Part shown: positions 1-8,787 of the stretch, one piece after another
Layout of the letters: each line of letters starts with the position of its first letter
Position numbering within the stretch: position 1 is the first letter of the stretch
Assembly: GCF_030811595.1 (NCBI RefSeq)
Contig: NZ_JAUSRB010000002.1
Span: 4,650,001 to 4,714,000, forward strand
Length of the DNA stretch: 64,000 nucleotides
Direction of reading: 5' to 3'
Source of the DNA: Streptosporangium brasiliense
Lineage (GTDB): Bacteria; Actinomycetota; Actinomycetes; Streptosporangiales; Streptosporangiaceae
The notes under the pieces: generated by a model
Told to the model about the DNA's origin: nothing
What the model saw: only the letters and a program-made list of their open reading frames with translations
Databases searched by the model: none
Made by a program: the position numbers and the translations under genes

Positions 1-203
1 ACGGGGCTGTAGTAGTCCTGGTAGAGCGTCGTGTTCACATCCGAGCAGGCCGCCGCCGGGCCGGGGCAGCCGGGCGGGGCGTGCCCGGCGATGTGGGCGG
101 AGGCCCGCAGTCCGGAGACCAGCAGCAGGACTCCCAGGACGAGCAGCAGCGCGCCGGTCGCCAGGATCTGCGCGCGGTGCTGTCGCCAGGTCAGCCAGAG
201 CAA
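1..203 (-). CDS. ABC-2 type permease, N-terminal fragment
   Basis: Partial gene running off the left edge. On the minus strand a TTG at 203 follows GAAAGGA at a spacing of 8 bases and opens with MLWLTWRQHRAQ, then a hydrophobic helix of about 20 residues (ILATGALLLVLGVLLLVSGL) and an extracytoplasmic-looking loop with two cysteines. This is the usual N-terminus of membrane subunits of small ABC exporters. It lies 37 bases downstream of the ATPase gene on the same strand, so it is read as the membrane partner of that ATPase in a GntR-controlled operon. The substrate is unknown. The fragment is too short for a family assignment beyond a multi-pass permease. Confidence 0.6.
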   Translation of the reverse strand, partial: MLWLTWRQHRAQILATGALLLVLGVLLLVSGLRASAHIAGHAPPGCPGPAAACSDVNTTLYQDYYSP

Positions 204-240
204 GAGGGGTTCCTTTCGGATCCGTGCGGGGCCGGACGGG

Positions 241-1125
241 TCAGCGTGCCGGAGCCAGGGCGGGGCGGGGGAACGCGGCGAGGTCGGGGGCGCGCAGGTA
301 GGCCAGGACCATCTCCTCCAGGTTCACCGGGCGGGCGCTCCAGCGCGGGTCGGGCAGCGGCCCGGTGTCGCGGACGAGGAGGGTGGCCTGCCGCCCGGTG
401 CCGCCCCGCGAGATCACCGGCAGCCGGGCGGCGAGCGCGTCGGCGGTCCCGGCGGGTCCGGTCAGCAGGCGGTGTCCGGCGACCAGGTCGTCGATGTCGC
501 CGCTGACCTGGACCCGGCCCCCGTTGACCACGATCAGCCAGTCGCAGATGCCCTCCAGTTCGGAGACGACGTGCGAGGACAGCAGCACGGTCAGCCCCGT
601 CTCCGCCACCGCCGCCATCAGGCTCCGCATCACCTCGTCGCGGGCCAGCGGGTCGAGGTCGGCCAGCGGCTCGTCCAGCACCAGCAGGTCGGGACGCTTG
701 GCCAGCGCGACGGTCAGCGCCACCTGGGTCCGCTGGCCACCCGAGAGCCGGCCGACCTTGCGCTCCGGCGGGATGCCCAGCTCCGCCAGCCGCCGCCGGG
801 CCGAGGCCTCGTCCCAGCGGGGGTTGAGCCCGCGCCCGAACCTCAGCATCTCCTCCACCCGGAACCCGGGGTAGAGCGGCTTGCTCTGGGCCATGAACGC
901 GACCCGCTCCATGTGCTCACGGACCGGGGCGCCGAAGATCCGCACCTCTCCCGCGGTCGGGCTGAGCATGCCCACGGCCAGCTGGAGCAGGGTCGTCTTG
1001 CCCGCGCCGTTGGGTCCGGCCAGCGCGGCGACCCGGCCGGGCGGTACCGTCACCGAACAGTCGCGCAGCGCCCAGGTCCGCCGGTAGCGCATGCCCAGGC
1101 CGGTGGCCTCCAGTGCCGCCCTCAT
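241..1125 (-). CDS. ABC transporter ATP-binding protein
   Basis: Cytoplasmic ATPase of 294 residues that would energise the adjacent permease. Walker A GPNGAGKTT is at residues 37-45, the signature LSGGQ at 127-131, Walker B LLVLDE at 147-152, and an H-loop follows in SSHVVSEL. The order and spacing match a single nucleotide-binding domain of the drug/antimicrobial-peptide exporter type, with a C-terminal extension of about 85 residues. The reading frame is open to 1221, but ATG at 1125 is preferred: it overlaps the GntR stop (ATGA) and follows GGGAGGAG. It is translationally coupled to the GntR gene and followed by the permease. The YtrA-type regulator suggests induction by envelope stress or antibiotics; that is inference. 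Confidence 0.9.
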   Translation of the reverse strand: MRAALEATGLGMRYRRTWALRDCSVTVPPGRVAALAGPNGAGKTTLLQLAVGMLSPTAGEVRIFGAPVREHMERVAFMAQSKPLYPGFRVEEMLRFGRGLNPRWDEASARRRLAELGIPPERKVGRLSGGQRTQVALTVALAKRPDLLVLDEPLADLDPLARDEVMRSLMAAVAETGLTVLLSSHVVSELEGICDWLIVVNGGRVQVSGDIDDLVAGHRLLTGPAGTADALAARLPVISRGGTGRQATLLVRDTGPLPDPRWSARPVNLEEMVLAYLRAPDLAAFPRPALAPAR

Positions 1126-1523
1126 GCGATCTCCTCCCGGAAGGTGTCGGTCAGGACCGTGGCGACCAGTGCCCGCAGGTCCTCCTGGTCCAGGCCGGCC
1201 TGGAGGCCGTTGCGCACCCACTGGACCAGCTCCGCGCGCAGCCGCGCGCGGTCGTGCATGGACGCCGCGCCCAGCGACCGCTCCACGAACGTGCCCAGCC
1301 CGGGCCGCCCGGTGACCAGCCCCTCCCGCTCCAGCTCCCGGTAGGCCTTCAGCACCGTGTTCGGGTTGATCGCGAGCTGGGTCACGACCTCCTTGGCCGT
1401 CGGCAGCCGGTCACCGGGCCGCAGCAGGCCGAGCCGGAGCGCGTGCCGGACCTGGTGGACGAGCTGGAGGTAGGTCGCCACCCCCGATCCCCGGTCGAGG
1501 TGGAATTCGATCACCGCCGACAC
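1122..1523 (-). CDS. GntR-family regulator, YtrA subfamily
   Basis: Transcriptional repressor of 133 residues. It has an N-terminal winged helix-turn-helix (about residues 14-80, with PTAKEVVTQLAINPNTVLKAY as the recognition region, then GLVTGRPGLGTFV) and only a short helical tail of about 45 residues, the size of the YtrA subfamily, which controls neighbouring ABC transporters. The start is GTG at 1523, with no clear ribosome binding site; the upstream bases are instead a perfect inverted repeat. Leaderless translation and autoregulation through that repeat are therefore likely. The gene overlaps the ATPase start by four bases, so regulator and transporter form one operon. Confidence 0.9.
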   Translation of the reverse strand: MSAVIEFHLDRGSGVATYLQLVHQVRHALRLGLLRPGDRLPTAKEVVTQLAINPNTVLKAYRELEREGLVTGRPGLGTFVERSLGAASMHDRARLRAELVQWVRNGLQAGLDQEDLRALVATVLTDTFREEIA

Positions 1524-1524
1524 C

Positions 1525-1546
1525 TTTCACTATTTGAGTAGTGAAA
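1525..1546. promoter_or_regulatory. perfect inverted repeat, probable GntR/YtrA operator
   Basis: TTTCACTA at 1525-1532 and TAGTGAAA at 1539-1546 form a perfect 8-bp inverted repeat with a 6-bp spacer (TTTGAG). It begins two bases upstream of the GTG start of the GntR gene. Dyads of this size next to a YtrA-type gene are typical autoregulatory operators. Binding here would cover the start of the transcript. The rest of 1547-1803, up to the secreted hydrolase, shows no gene. Confidence 0.75.
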
Positions 1547-1803
1547 TGTTTAAGGGTGGTGGTGGCGGAAGTCAAATCCCGGCGTCCCCTGGCGTCGCCG
1601 AGCCGGGACGGCCCGCCGGCGGCACGCCATCCGTGATCACCTCGGTCCCCGCCCGGCGGGGGACGCGCCCGGAGGTCCTCAACGCCGTCGGCCGTCCGGG
1701 AGAGGTGGCGTTTCAGATCGTTTTCCCACCCCATCCATTGACGAGCGCCCCGTCCTGAGGTCTGCTGCGGCTAGATCATGTCGAGGTTCGAGGAGGGAGG
1801 CGC

Positions 1804-3846
1804 ATGCGCCTGCGCACGATGGTGGCGGCTTTCGCGCTGGCCGTGACGTCGACGACCGCACCGGCCTGGGCCGGTCCCGCCCCCGGCCCCGGTCCGGTCC
1901 CCGGTCTCGTGGCCCCGCCGCCGCCGTCCGCGGGCGGCTGCGATCCCGTCGCCGGTCCGGAGTGCCTGCTGCCGTTCCCCAACGACTGGTTCACCGAGAC
2001 CGCGCGCACCCGCACCGGAGTGCGGGTGAGGCTCTCGGCCGAGGCCATGCCCCGCAACGCGGCGGGCACCCCGATCGACCCGGCCCAATGGAACGGCGCC
2101 GACGGGTTCTCCCCGGGCTCCATGCTCCTGGCCCACGTGCCCGGCCTCGACCTGGCCAAGACCGGCGCCGCGCCCGTCACCGACATCGGGTGGTCCCTGC
2201 GCAACGACGCCCCCATCGTGATCGTCGACACCAGGACCGGGGAGAGCTGGCCGTACTGGGCGGAGCTCGACGCGGGCGCCGCCGACCCCGCCCGGCAGGC
2301 GCTGATCGTCAGGCCGGCGAAGAACTTCCGCGAGGGCCACCGCTACGCCGTCGCCCTGCGCCGGCTGAAGGACGCCGCGGGCCAGGAGCTGCCGGTCCCG
2401 CAGACCTTCGCCAGGCTCCTCGGCGAGGAACTGCCCGCCGGCGACCCGCTCGCCGCGCGGCAGCACGCGCTCCACCGGACGCTCGCCGACCTCGCCAGGG
2501 CCGGGGTGGACACCGAGGGACTCCACCTGGCCTGGGACTTCACCGTGGCCAGCGAGCAGGGCATCGCCGGTCCCGTGCTGACGATGCGCGACCAGGCGCT
2601 GCGCGGGCTCAGGGGCCGCTCACCGAAGTTCACGGTCTCCTCCGTCACCGACCTCACCCCCGAGCAGGACCCCTCGATCGCCCGCGAGATCACCGGGGAG
2701 ATCCTGGTCCCCAACTATCTCGACAGGCCGGGCGGCCCGCCGGGCTCGAACCTCAACCGGGGGCCCGACGGCCTGCCACGCCCGCTCGGTGACACGGTGA
2801 AGGCCCAGTACCAGTGCGAGATCCCGCGCTCGGCCTTCCGGCGGCCCGCGCATCCCGCGCTGTACGGCCACGGCCTGCTCGGCAAGGCCACCGAGGTACG
2901 CGCCCGCAACGTGCGGGCGATGGCCGGCGAGCACGGCTTCGCCTTCTGCGCCACCAAGTGGATCGGCATGTCCGACGAGGACGTCCAGCACGTGGCCGGC
3001 GTGTTCGGAGACTTATCCCGGTTCGGCACGGTCACCGACCGGCTCCAGCAGAGCCTGCTGAACTTCGTCCTCCTCGGCCGGGCGATGCTCACCCGGGACG
3101 GCTTCGCCGGTCACGCCGCCTTCCAGGACGGGCGGGGCAGATCGCTGATCGACCGGCGGGCCGATCTCGCCTACGACGGCAACAGCCAGGGCGCCATCGC
3201 GGGCGGCGCGCTGGTCGCCGTCTCGCCCGACGTGCGCAACGCCGTGCTCGGCGTGCCGGGGATGAACTACAGCACGCTGCTCAACCGCAGTGTGGACTTT
3301 CAGCCGTTCCAGCGGCTGATGGACGGCGCCTACCCCGACAGGCTGACCCAGCAGGTCTGCTTCGCGCTGATGCAGATGCTCTGGGACCGCGCCGAGACCG
3401 ACGGCTACGCCCAGCACCTGGCCGACGACCCCCTGCCCGGCTCGCCCCGCCACCGCGTGCTGCTGCACGTCGCCTTCGGCGACCACCAGGTCTCCACGGT
3501 GACGGCCGAGGTGGAGGCGCGCACGGTCGGGGCGCGGGTCCGCCAGCCCGCCGTCGCCGCCGGCCGGAGCCCCGACCTGGCGCCCTACTGGGGGATCAGG
3601 TCCATGCCCCGCAGGCCGTACGCCGGCTCGGCCATGGTGGTCTGGGACAGCGGCGCCCCGGCGACCCCGGCGGCCAACCTCCCGCCGCTCGGCCCGCAGT
3701 ACGGTCGCGATCCCCACGAGGACCCGCGCAACGACCCGCGGGCCCGCGTGCAGAAGGCCCACTTCCTCCGCGACGGCCTGGTGGTCGACGTCTGCGGCGA
3801 CGCCCCCTGTACGGCGGGCCCGGCCGAGGCCACTAGCTCGCGGTGA
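1804..3846 (+). CDS. secreted alpha/beta-hydrolase (lipase/esterase-like)
   Basis: Exported protein of 680 residues. The start ATG follows AGGAGGGAGG at good spacing and opens a signal peptide (MRLRTMVAAFALAVTSTT, cleavage probably near AWA-G). The mature N-terminus has C-x(7)-C then LPFPNDWF, a pattern I associate with large bacterial extracellular lipase-like proteins. Further on, YGHGLLG resembles an oxyanion-loop region, and GNSQG near residues 459-463 is a nucleophile elbow with Ser461. A C-terminal CGDAPC could form a disulphide. The gene contains a TTA leucine codon near 3012. It runs convergent with the next gene and overlaps it by 14 bases. The hydrolase fold is well supported; the substrate is unknown. 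Confidence 0.7.
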   Translation: MRLRTMVAAFALAVTSTTAPAWAGPAPGPGPVPGLVAPPPPSAGGCDPVAGPECLLPFPNDWFTETARTRTGVRVRLSAEAMPRNAAGTPIDPAQWNGADGFSPGSMLLAHVPGLDLAKTGAAPVTDIGWSLRNDAPIVIVDTRTGESWPYWAELDAGAADPARQALIVRPAKNFREGHRYAVALRRLKDAAGQELPVPQTFARLLGEELPAGDPLAARQHALHRTLADLARAGVDTEGLHLAWDFTVASEQGIAGPVLTMRDQALRGLRGRSPKFTVSSVTDLTPEQDPSIAREITGEILVPNYLDRPGGPPGSNLNRGPDGLPRPLGDTVKAQYQCEIPRSAFRRPAHPALYGHGLLGKATEVRARNVRAMAGEHGFAFCATKWIGMSDEDVQHVAGVFGDLSRFGTVTDRLQQSLLNFVLLGRAMLTRDGFAGHAAFQDGRGRSLIDRRADLAYDGNSQGAIAGGALVAVSPDVRNAVLGVPGMNYSTLLNRSVDFQPFQRLMDGAYPDRLTQQVCFALMQMLWDRAETDGYAQHLADDPLPGSPRHRVLLHVAFGDHQVSTVTAEVEARTVGARVRQPAVAAGRSPDLAPYWGIRSMPRRPYAGSAMVVWDSGAPATPAANLPPLGPQYGRDPHEDPRNDPRARVQKAHFLRDGLVVDVCGDAPCTAGPAEATSSR

Positions 3847-5182
3847 CCGTGCGGCCTGGAGGGACGTGCTGGACACGGGTGCGGCCGCCGGGGAGGTGAG
3901 CCGTCCAGCGGTAGGAGACGTGGGAGGACAGGTTGGTGAGGGTGCTGGCGTGCCGGTCGTGCCGGACGGCGAGGTGCCCGTCGCCGAGCGGGATGCCGCT
4001 CACCTCCAGCCGGTCGATGCCCTCCGGCAGGTGGGAACGGGTGCTGACGGCGCCGTCGGGGGCGTCGGGGCGGACCCCGAGCAGGCCCTCGACCACCTGG
4101 CCGACCAGGGTGAACGGCACCTCGGGGTAGTCGCCGTTCAGCCCGCCGGCCACGTGCGGCCGGTCGCGTACGGCGAAGATCTCCCGCATCCACTTCCAGG
4201 CGGTGCCGCCGCGGCCGTGGCGGAAGAACGTGTCGGGCAGGTAGGTGAGCGCCTCGACGTTCTCCGGCCGGCCGGGGCCGGACGCCTGGGCGTCGACGAA
4301 GTCGAGGTAGTCGTCGTTGCGCGGGCCGTCGTCGACGATGCCCTTGAGCGGCATGAACCAGCTGTTCTCCCGGCCCCAGCCGGTCATCGCCCGCCCGTCC
4401 ACCGTGTAGGCCCTGACCATCTCGGCACCGGTGCCCCGGCCGCTCCAGGTCTCGTTGAAGTACCGTTTGAGCTCCGCGGCCCGCCGCTCGAAGGCGGCAC
4501 CGTCCGCGCCCCCGGCCCGCGACAGCGCGGCCATCGCCAGATACGCCTGGTACTGAGCGGCGATCCCGTCCCCCGCCTCGGCCAGCGGCTCGCCGCTCAG
4601 CTCGTTGTAGCTGGCGACACCCTGGAAGATGCCGCCGCCCGTGCCGCGCGCGACGGGCCCTCCGGCACCGTGCCGGGTGACGAACTCCCCTGTGGCGTGC
4701 CGGTAGAAGTCCCGCAGCACGGGGTCGTCCACGTAGGCCGGGTCGCCGGTCCAGCGGTGGCCGAGCTCGGCCCGCTCGACCAGCTCGAACACGGCGGGAA
4801 CCTCCCGGACGAAGTCGTCGGGGCCCCGGTAGTCGATGGCCAGGTAGGAGCCGTCGAAGTTGAACGCCCACACCGGGTAGTAGCCGTGCTCCGGCGTCGC
4901 CGAGGCGGCGAAGCGGCGCAGCATCGTCAGGTTGGCCTCGGCCAGGCCGAGCAGGTGGGCGCCGGCGAACTGGTGGGCGAAGTCACGGGAGTAGAAGCCG
5001 CTGCGGTGGGCGTATCCGGCCCAGTAGGACGGCAGGTAGACACCCTCGCCCGTGCCGGACGGCTGCCGTTCGTCGACGTTCAGCGGCCCGCGCGAGCCGC
5101 CGGGATGCGCCCAGCGCAGCGCCCGGTCCCGCGCCCATTCGAACATCGCCACGATCTCCGGGCACGACGAACTGATTTCCAT
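3833..5182 (-). CDS. six-hairpin glycosidase-like protein
   Basis: Predicted cytoplasmic glycoside hydrolase of 449 residues; no signal peptide is seen. Aromatic-rich stretches (YLPSYWAGY, YYPVWAFNFDG, WGRENSWFMPLKG, FRHGRGGTAWKWM) recur at spacings expected of an (alpha/alpha)6 barrel, as in GH families acting on terminal sugars. I cannot assign the family or the catalytic acids with confidence. It is the last gene of the leftward sugar operon, 24 bases after the LacI gene, and probably works on oligosaccharides imported by the ABC transporter together with the GH36 enzyme. The ATG at 5182 has only a weak GGA upstream. Confidence 0.6.
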   Translation of the reverse strand: MEISSSCPEIVAMFEWARDRALRWAHPGGSRGPLNVDERQPSGTGEGVYLPSYWAGYAHRSGFYSRDFAHQFAGAHLLGLAEANLTMLRRFAASATPEHGYYPVWAFNFDGSYLAIDYRGPDDFVREVPAVFELVERAELGHRWTGDPAYVDDPVLRDFYRHATGEFVTRHGAGGPVARGTGGGIFQGVASYNELSGEPLAEAGDGIAAQYQAYLAMAALSRAGGADGAAFERRAAELKRYFNETWSGRGTGAEMVRAYTVDGRAMTGWGRENSWFMPLKGIVDDGPRNDDYLDFVDAQASGPGRPENVEALTYLPDTFFRHGRGGTAWKWMREIFAVRDRPHVAGGLNGDYPEVPFTLVGQVVEGLLGVRPDAPDGAVSTRSHLPEGIDRLEVSGIPLGDGHLAVRHDRHASTLTNLSSHVSYRWTAHLPGGRTRVQHVPPGRTVTAS

Positions 5183-5206
5183 AGGTGTTCCGATCTCGGG
5201 GGAGGA

Positions 5207-6235
5207 CTACCCACCTGAGCTGGCCCGGACCACGAGCTCGCCGGGGAGCAGGAGGCCGGCCTGAGGGGTGACGCCGTCCTCGACGGTCTTCAGGAGGCGG
5301 GTGACGAGCGCGCCGGCGATCTGGCGCAGCGGCAGCCGTACGGTGGTCAGGGCGGGTTGCAGGAAAGCGGTAACCGGAAGGTCGTTGAAACCGGCCACGG
5401 CCAGGTCGGTGCCGATGCTGAGACCCTCGGCCCGGGCGGCGGCGTAGACGCCCAGCGCGAGCCAGTCGCCGGCGGCGACCACGGCCGTCGGCCTGGCGCG
5501 CCCGCCCAGGAGCTCGCGCGTCGCCGCGACGATCTCGCCGGGGTCGTCGCCGGGCGCCGAGATCTCCTGGCCGCGCAGACCGTGGCGGCGCACGCCCGCC
5601 TGGAAGCCGTCGCGGCGGTGGTCCATCCAGGGCAGCCTGGAGGAGGAGGCGAGGAAGGCGATCCTCCGGTGCCCGGCCGCGGCCAGCAGGCCGACCAGGT
5701 CGATCATGGCCTGGACGGTGTCGACGTCGACCCAGTTCTGCGGGTGTTCGGACGCGGTCCTGCCGAAGGCCGCGAACGGGAAGCCCCGGCCGGCCAGATA
5801 GGCCACGCGGGGATCGTCGTGCAGCACGTCGGAGAGCAGGAATCCGTCCACGGTCCTGGCCGCGATCAGCTCCTCCAGGGCCCGGGTCTGGTCCTGTCCC
5901 GGGTGCGGCCGGACCAGCAGGATGTGATAGCCGGCCTCGCCCGCGGCCGCGACGATCGCCTCCAGGAAACCCCCCATGAGCGGGTTGGGGTTGGTGGGGT
6001 CGTCCTCCGGGGTGGGGTAGGCGATGATCCGCCGGGTGCCCGAGCGCAGGCTGCGCGCGGACTGGTCGGGCCGGTAGCCGAGCTCCTCGATGAGCGCGGT
6101 GACCCGCTCCAGGGTCTCGGCCTTCAGCCGGTAGGGCGCGTTGAGCGCGTTGGAGACGGTCTGACGGGACACACCGGCCGCGCGGGCGACATCCTCGATC
6201 GTGACGCCGCGTCCGCGGGGCCGGTGCGTCTCCAT
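5207..6235 (-). CDS. LacI-family transcriptional regulator
   Basis: Repressor of 342 residues. The N-terminal helix-turn-helix covers about residues 11-32 (VTIEDVARAAGVSRQTVSNALN region), followed by the hinge helix RPDQSARSLRSG and a periplasmic-binding-protein-like sugar sensor (GFNDLPVTAFLQPALTTVRLP is the conserved C-terminal signature). Its ATG abuts the GH36 stop codon and uses GAGGAGG inside that gene. Being inside the sugar operon, it is expected to repress that operon until the transported sugar or its product binds. The twin palindromes with a CG centre at 12343 and 12409 are the natural operator candidates. Confidence 0.92.
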   Translation of the reverse strand: METHRPRGRGVTIEDVARAAGVSRQTVSNALNAPYRLKAETLERVTALIEELGYRPDQSARSLRSGTRRIIAYPTPEDDPTNPNPLMGGFLEAIVAAAGEAGYHILLVRPHPGQDQTRALEELIAARTVDGFLLSDVLHDDPRVAYLAGRGFPFAAFGRTASEHPQNWVDVDTVQAMIDLVGLLAAAGHRRIAFLASSSRLPWMDHRRDGFQAGVRRHGLRGQEISAPGDDPGEIVAATRELLGGRARPTAVVAAGDWLALGVYAAARAEGLSIGTDLAVAGFNDLPVTAFLQPALTTVRLPLRQIAGALVTRLLKTVEDGVTPQAGLLLPGELVVRASSGG

Positions 6236-7975
6236 CTATTCCTCCTCGGTACGGCGGTGCAGCCTCAGCAGTCCGCCCGTCGGCACGGTGACCAGGTTCG
6301 CCCCGGCGTCCAGGCGCAGCGTGGCGGCCGACAGCGGCCTTCCGCCGCAGTCGTGCACGGTGGCCTCCAGGCTCTCCGCCTCCGTGCCGAGCAGCACCAC
6401 GCGAGAGTCCGGGGCGGCGTTGGCGACCAGGAACTCGCGCCAGCCGGAGGCGGGGACCTCCACCGGCAGCGGCCCGTAGCGGGCGATGACCATGGTCTGC
6501 TCATCGTAGGCCCGCACGAGGGGGTAGCCGTGCTCCGGCTGAGCCGGTTCCAGCACGCCGAGCTGGAGCGTCTCCAGGTGCCGCCGGAAGATCCCCAGCC
6601 AGAACCCGATGGTGGCGAGCTGCTCGGGGGTCTGGGCGGTGAGGTCCACGGAGATCTGCGGCACCGAGAACAACGCGTTGATCAGATGGACCGCGACCTG
6701 CTCGGCGGGCTCGGACGGGTGCCACAGGATCATGTCGGAGTGCACGGCGACGGGACCGGCGGTCAGCCGCAGGTCCACGGTCCGCTGCCGGTTCTCCTGC
6801 GGGCTGAGCGGGCAGTCGGTGGCCCTGACCATGTTCGCGTACGGCCACAGGCCCGGGTGCGTGTACGGCTGGCGGTGCTCGATCAGCACCTCGGGCCGGG
6901 TACGGCGCAGCCGGGTGTCCAACCCGTGCAGCAGGCGCCGCACACCCTCGTCCACCTCCTCGCAGTCGGCCCCCTCGCCGGGGGCGGGGTCGCCGCCCGG
7001 CGTCGCGAACCGGTCCACGAAGTCGATCTTCAGGCCGTCCATGCCCCATTTCTCGACCGCCTGGGAGAGCCGGTCGACGAGGAACTCGCGGACGTCGGGG
7101 TGACGCGGGTCGAGCACCCCGGCGTCCATGTGGTCGAGGTAGCGCAGGAACTTGCCCTCGAAGCGTTCGAAGGCGGCGTTCTCCTTGCCGACGAACGGGA
7201 TGGCGTACCAGAGCATGTAGGCCTGGCCGATGTGCTGCACTCGCTTCACGTGTGCGGAAATATCAGGAAAAGCCGCCGAGTTCGGCTCCCAGTCGCCGCA
7301 GAACGCGTACCCCCGCGCCCGGTCGGCGGTCTGCCAGCCGTCGTCCACGATGATCGTCTCGCAGCCCAGCTCCTTCGAGAGCCGCGACTGGAGTTCCACC
7401 GACTCCTCGCTGACCTCCTGGTGCATGCTGTACCAGGTCGAGTACGCCGGCAGCCGGGCCGCGCGCGGCGTCCGCGGCAGCTCCCGGCCCTCGCCCCACC
7501 AGGCCGCCACCCCGGCCAGCGCCGCCGAGAACAGGCGGTCGGACAGGTCCAGCCGCAGCCGGAACGCCGGACCCTCGTGATCGATCGTGAACACGAACTC
7601 GCCGGTCTCCTCGATCAGCCCGCCGCTGAAGCGGGACAGGCCCACCGACCCGTCGAGCGCCGCGGTGCACACGTTCGCGTCGCCCGCGCCGACCAGGGAG
7701 ACCACCGGCGCGCCGGCGGCCAGCCGGGACGTCTTCGGCCCGCTCCAGATCGGCGGTACCCACCGGGGACCGCTGTCCGGCGTCCAGAACGCGGTCGTCG
7801 AGACGCACGGCACGCGCCACTGCGCCCCCGTCGCGCCCGGCGCGTCGATCACCCAGACTCCGTCGGCGGCGTGCGTGACCGCGATGTCGCGAGCTCCGGA
7901 GATCTCCACGTTCAGCCCCCCGACGGGGACCTCGGTGGAGCCGCCGGCCAGGGCGTGCGGCAGCCACAACTGCAT
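6236..7975 (-). CDS. glycoside hydrolase family 36 alpha-galactosidase-like
   Basis: Intracellular glycosidase of 579 residues. ETIIVDDGWQT and, about 110 residues on, MDGLKIDFVDRF match the beta-strand motifs of clan GH-D; the Asp in LKIDF is the expected nucleophile. The N-terminal part is beta-rich, as in GH36. The length is shorter than typical full GH36 enzymes (about 700). The open frame extends to 8197, but ATG at 7975 is chosen because the upstream part overlaps the permease gene and codes for no conserved sequence. It sits two bases after the permease stop and directly before lacI. It would release galactose from imported alpha-galactosides; alpha-N-acetylgalactosaminidase activity cannot be excluded. 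Confidence 0.82.
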   Translation of the reverse strand: MQLWLPHALAGGSTEVPVGGLNVEISGARDIAVTHAADGVWVIDAPGATGAQWRVPCVSTTAFWTPDSGPRWVPPIWSGPKTSRLAAGAPVVSLVGAGDANVCTAALDGSVGLSRFSGGLIEETGEFVFTIDHEGPAFRLRLDLSDRLFSAALAGVAAWWGEGRELPRTPRAARLPAYSTWYSMHQEVSEESVELQSRLSKELGCETIIVDDGWQTADRARGYAFCGDWEPNSAAFPDISAHVKRVQHIGQAYMLWYAIPFVGKENAAFERFEGKFLRYLDHMDAGVLDPRHPDVREFLVDRLSQAVEKWGMDGLKIDFVDRFATPGGDPAPGEGADCEEVDEGVRRLLHGLDTRLRRTRPEVLIEHRQPYTHPGLWPYANMVRATDCPLSPQENRQRTVDLRLTAGPVAVHSDMILWHPSEPAEQVAVHLINALFSVPQISVDLTAQTPEQLATIGFWLGIFRRHLETLQLGVLEPAQPEHGYPLVRAYDEQTMVIARYGPLPVEVPASGWREFLVANAAPDSRVVLLGTEAESLEATVHDCGGRPLSAATLRLDAGANLVTVPTGGLLRLHRRTEEE

Positions 7976-7977
7976 GT

Positions 7978-8787
7978 CTATCCCTTCGTGGCTCCGGCCA
8001 GCAGGCCGGAGATGAACTGTCGCTGAAAGAACAGGAAGAGCACCATCACCGGCAGCGTGGAGAGGGCGCTCGCCAGCAGGACCTGGCCGAAATCGGTTTC
8101 GGACAAGCCGTTCAGGGTGGCCATCGCCACCGGCAGGGTGTGCATCTCCGGGCTGCGCAGCGCGATCAGCGGCCAGACGAATTCGTTCCATGACCACAGG
8201 AAGAGGAAGATCGTCAGAGCTGCGATCACCGGCCGCATCACCGGGACCACAACGCGCCAGATGATCCGCAGCTCGCCCGCGCCGTCCACCCGGGCCGCGT
8301 CGAGCAGTTCGTCCGGCAGCCCGCTCATCGCCTGCCGCATCAGGAAGATGCCGAACGGCACGGTCAGGCCCGGCAGGACGAGCGCTGCGTAGCTGTCGAG
8401 GAGCCCGAAATCGAGCATCATCTCGAAGAGCGGGATCAGCCGCACCTGGCTGGGGATGACAAGCGAGCTCAGCAGCAGCACGAACAGGATGTTCTTGCCG
8501 CGGAAGTGGAACTTGGCGAAGGCGTAGCCGGCGAGGACCGAGACGACCAGACCGCCGATGGTCTGCGTGGACGCGACAACGGCCGAGTTGAGCGCCACTT
8601 TGGTCAGCCCGATGGACTCCTCCAGGCCCGCCAGGTTGTCCCAGAGATGGTCGCCGGGCCAGAACTTCGGCGGCCAGGTGAAGATGTCCTTGTCATCGTG
8701 GGTGGCGGCCATCGCCAGCCAGTAGAAGGGGCCGACGCAGAGCCCGAAGGCCGCGGCCAGCGCGAAGGTGAGCGCCCAGCGTTTCAT
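7978..8787 (-). CDS. sugar ABC transporter permease (MalG type)
   Basis: Inner-membrane subunit of 269 residues with about six helices. It opens with MKRWALTFALAAAFGL and carries the EAA loop DAARVDGAGELRIIWRVVVP typical of CUT1 carbohydrate importers, which contacts the ATPase. The start overlaps the stop of the other permease gene (ATGA). No ATPase gene is present in the operon, so a shared MsiK-type ATPase encoded elsewhere probably serves it, as is common in actinomycetes. Confidence 0.93.
   Translation of the reverse strand: MKRWALTFALAAAFGLCVGPFYWLAMAATHDDKDIFTWPPKFWPGDHLWDNLAGLEESIGLTKVALNSAVVASTQTIGGLVVSVLAGYAFAKFHFRGKNILFVLLLSSLVIPSQVRLIPLFEMMLDFGLLDSYAALVLPGLTVPFGIFLMRQAMSGLPDELLDAARVDGAGELRIIWRVVVPVMRPVIAALTIFLFLWSWNEFVWPLIALRSPEMHTLPVAMATLNGLSETDFGQVLLASALSTLPVMVLFLFFQRQFISGLLAGATKG

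Noticed and set aside
31..1344. Long + strand frame over the GntR and ABC genes
   Set aside because: The translation has no domain and is Arg/Gly-rich; the minus strand holds clear GntR and ATPase motifs.
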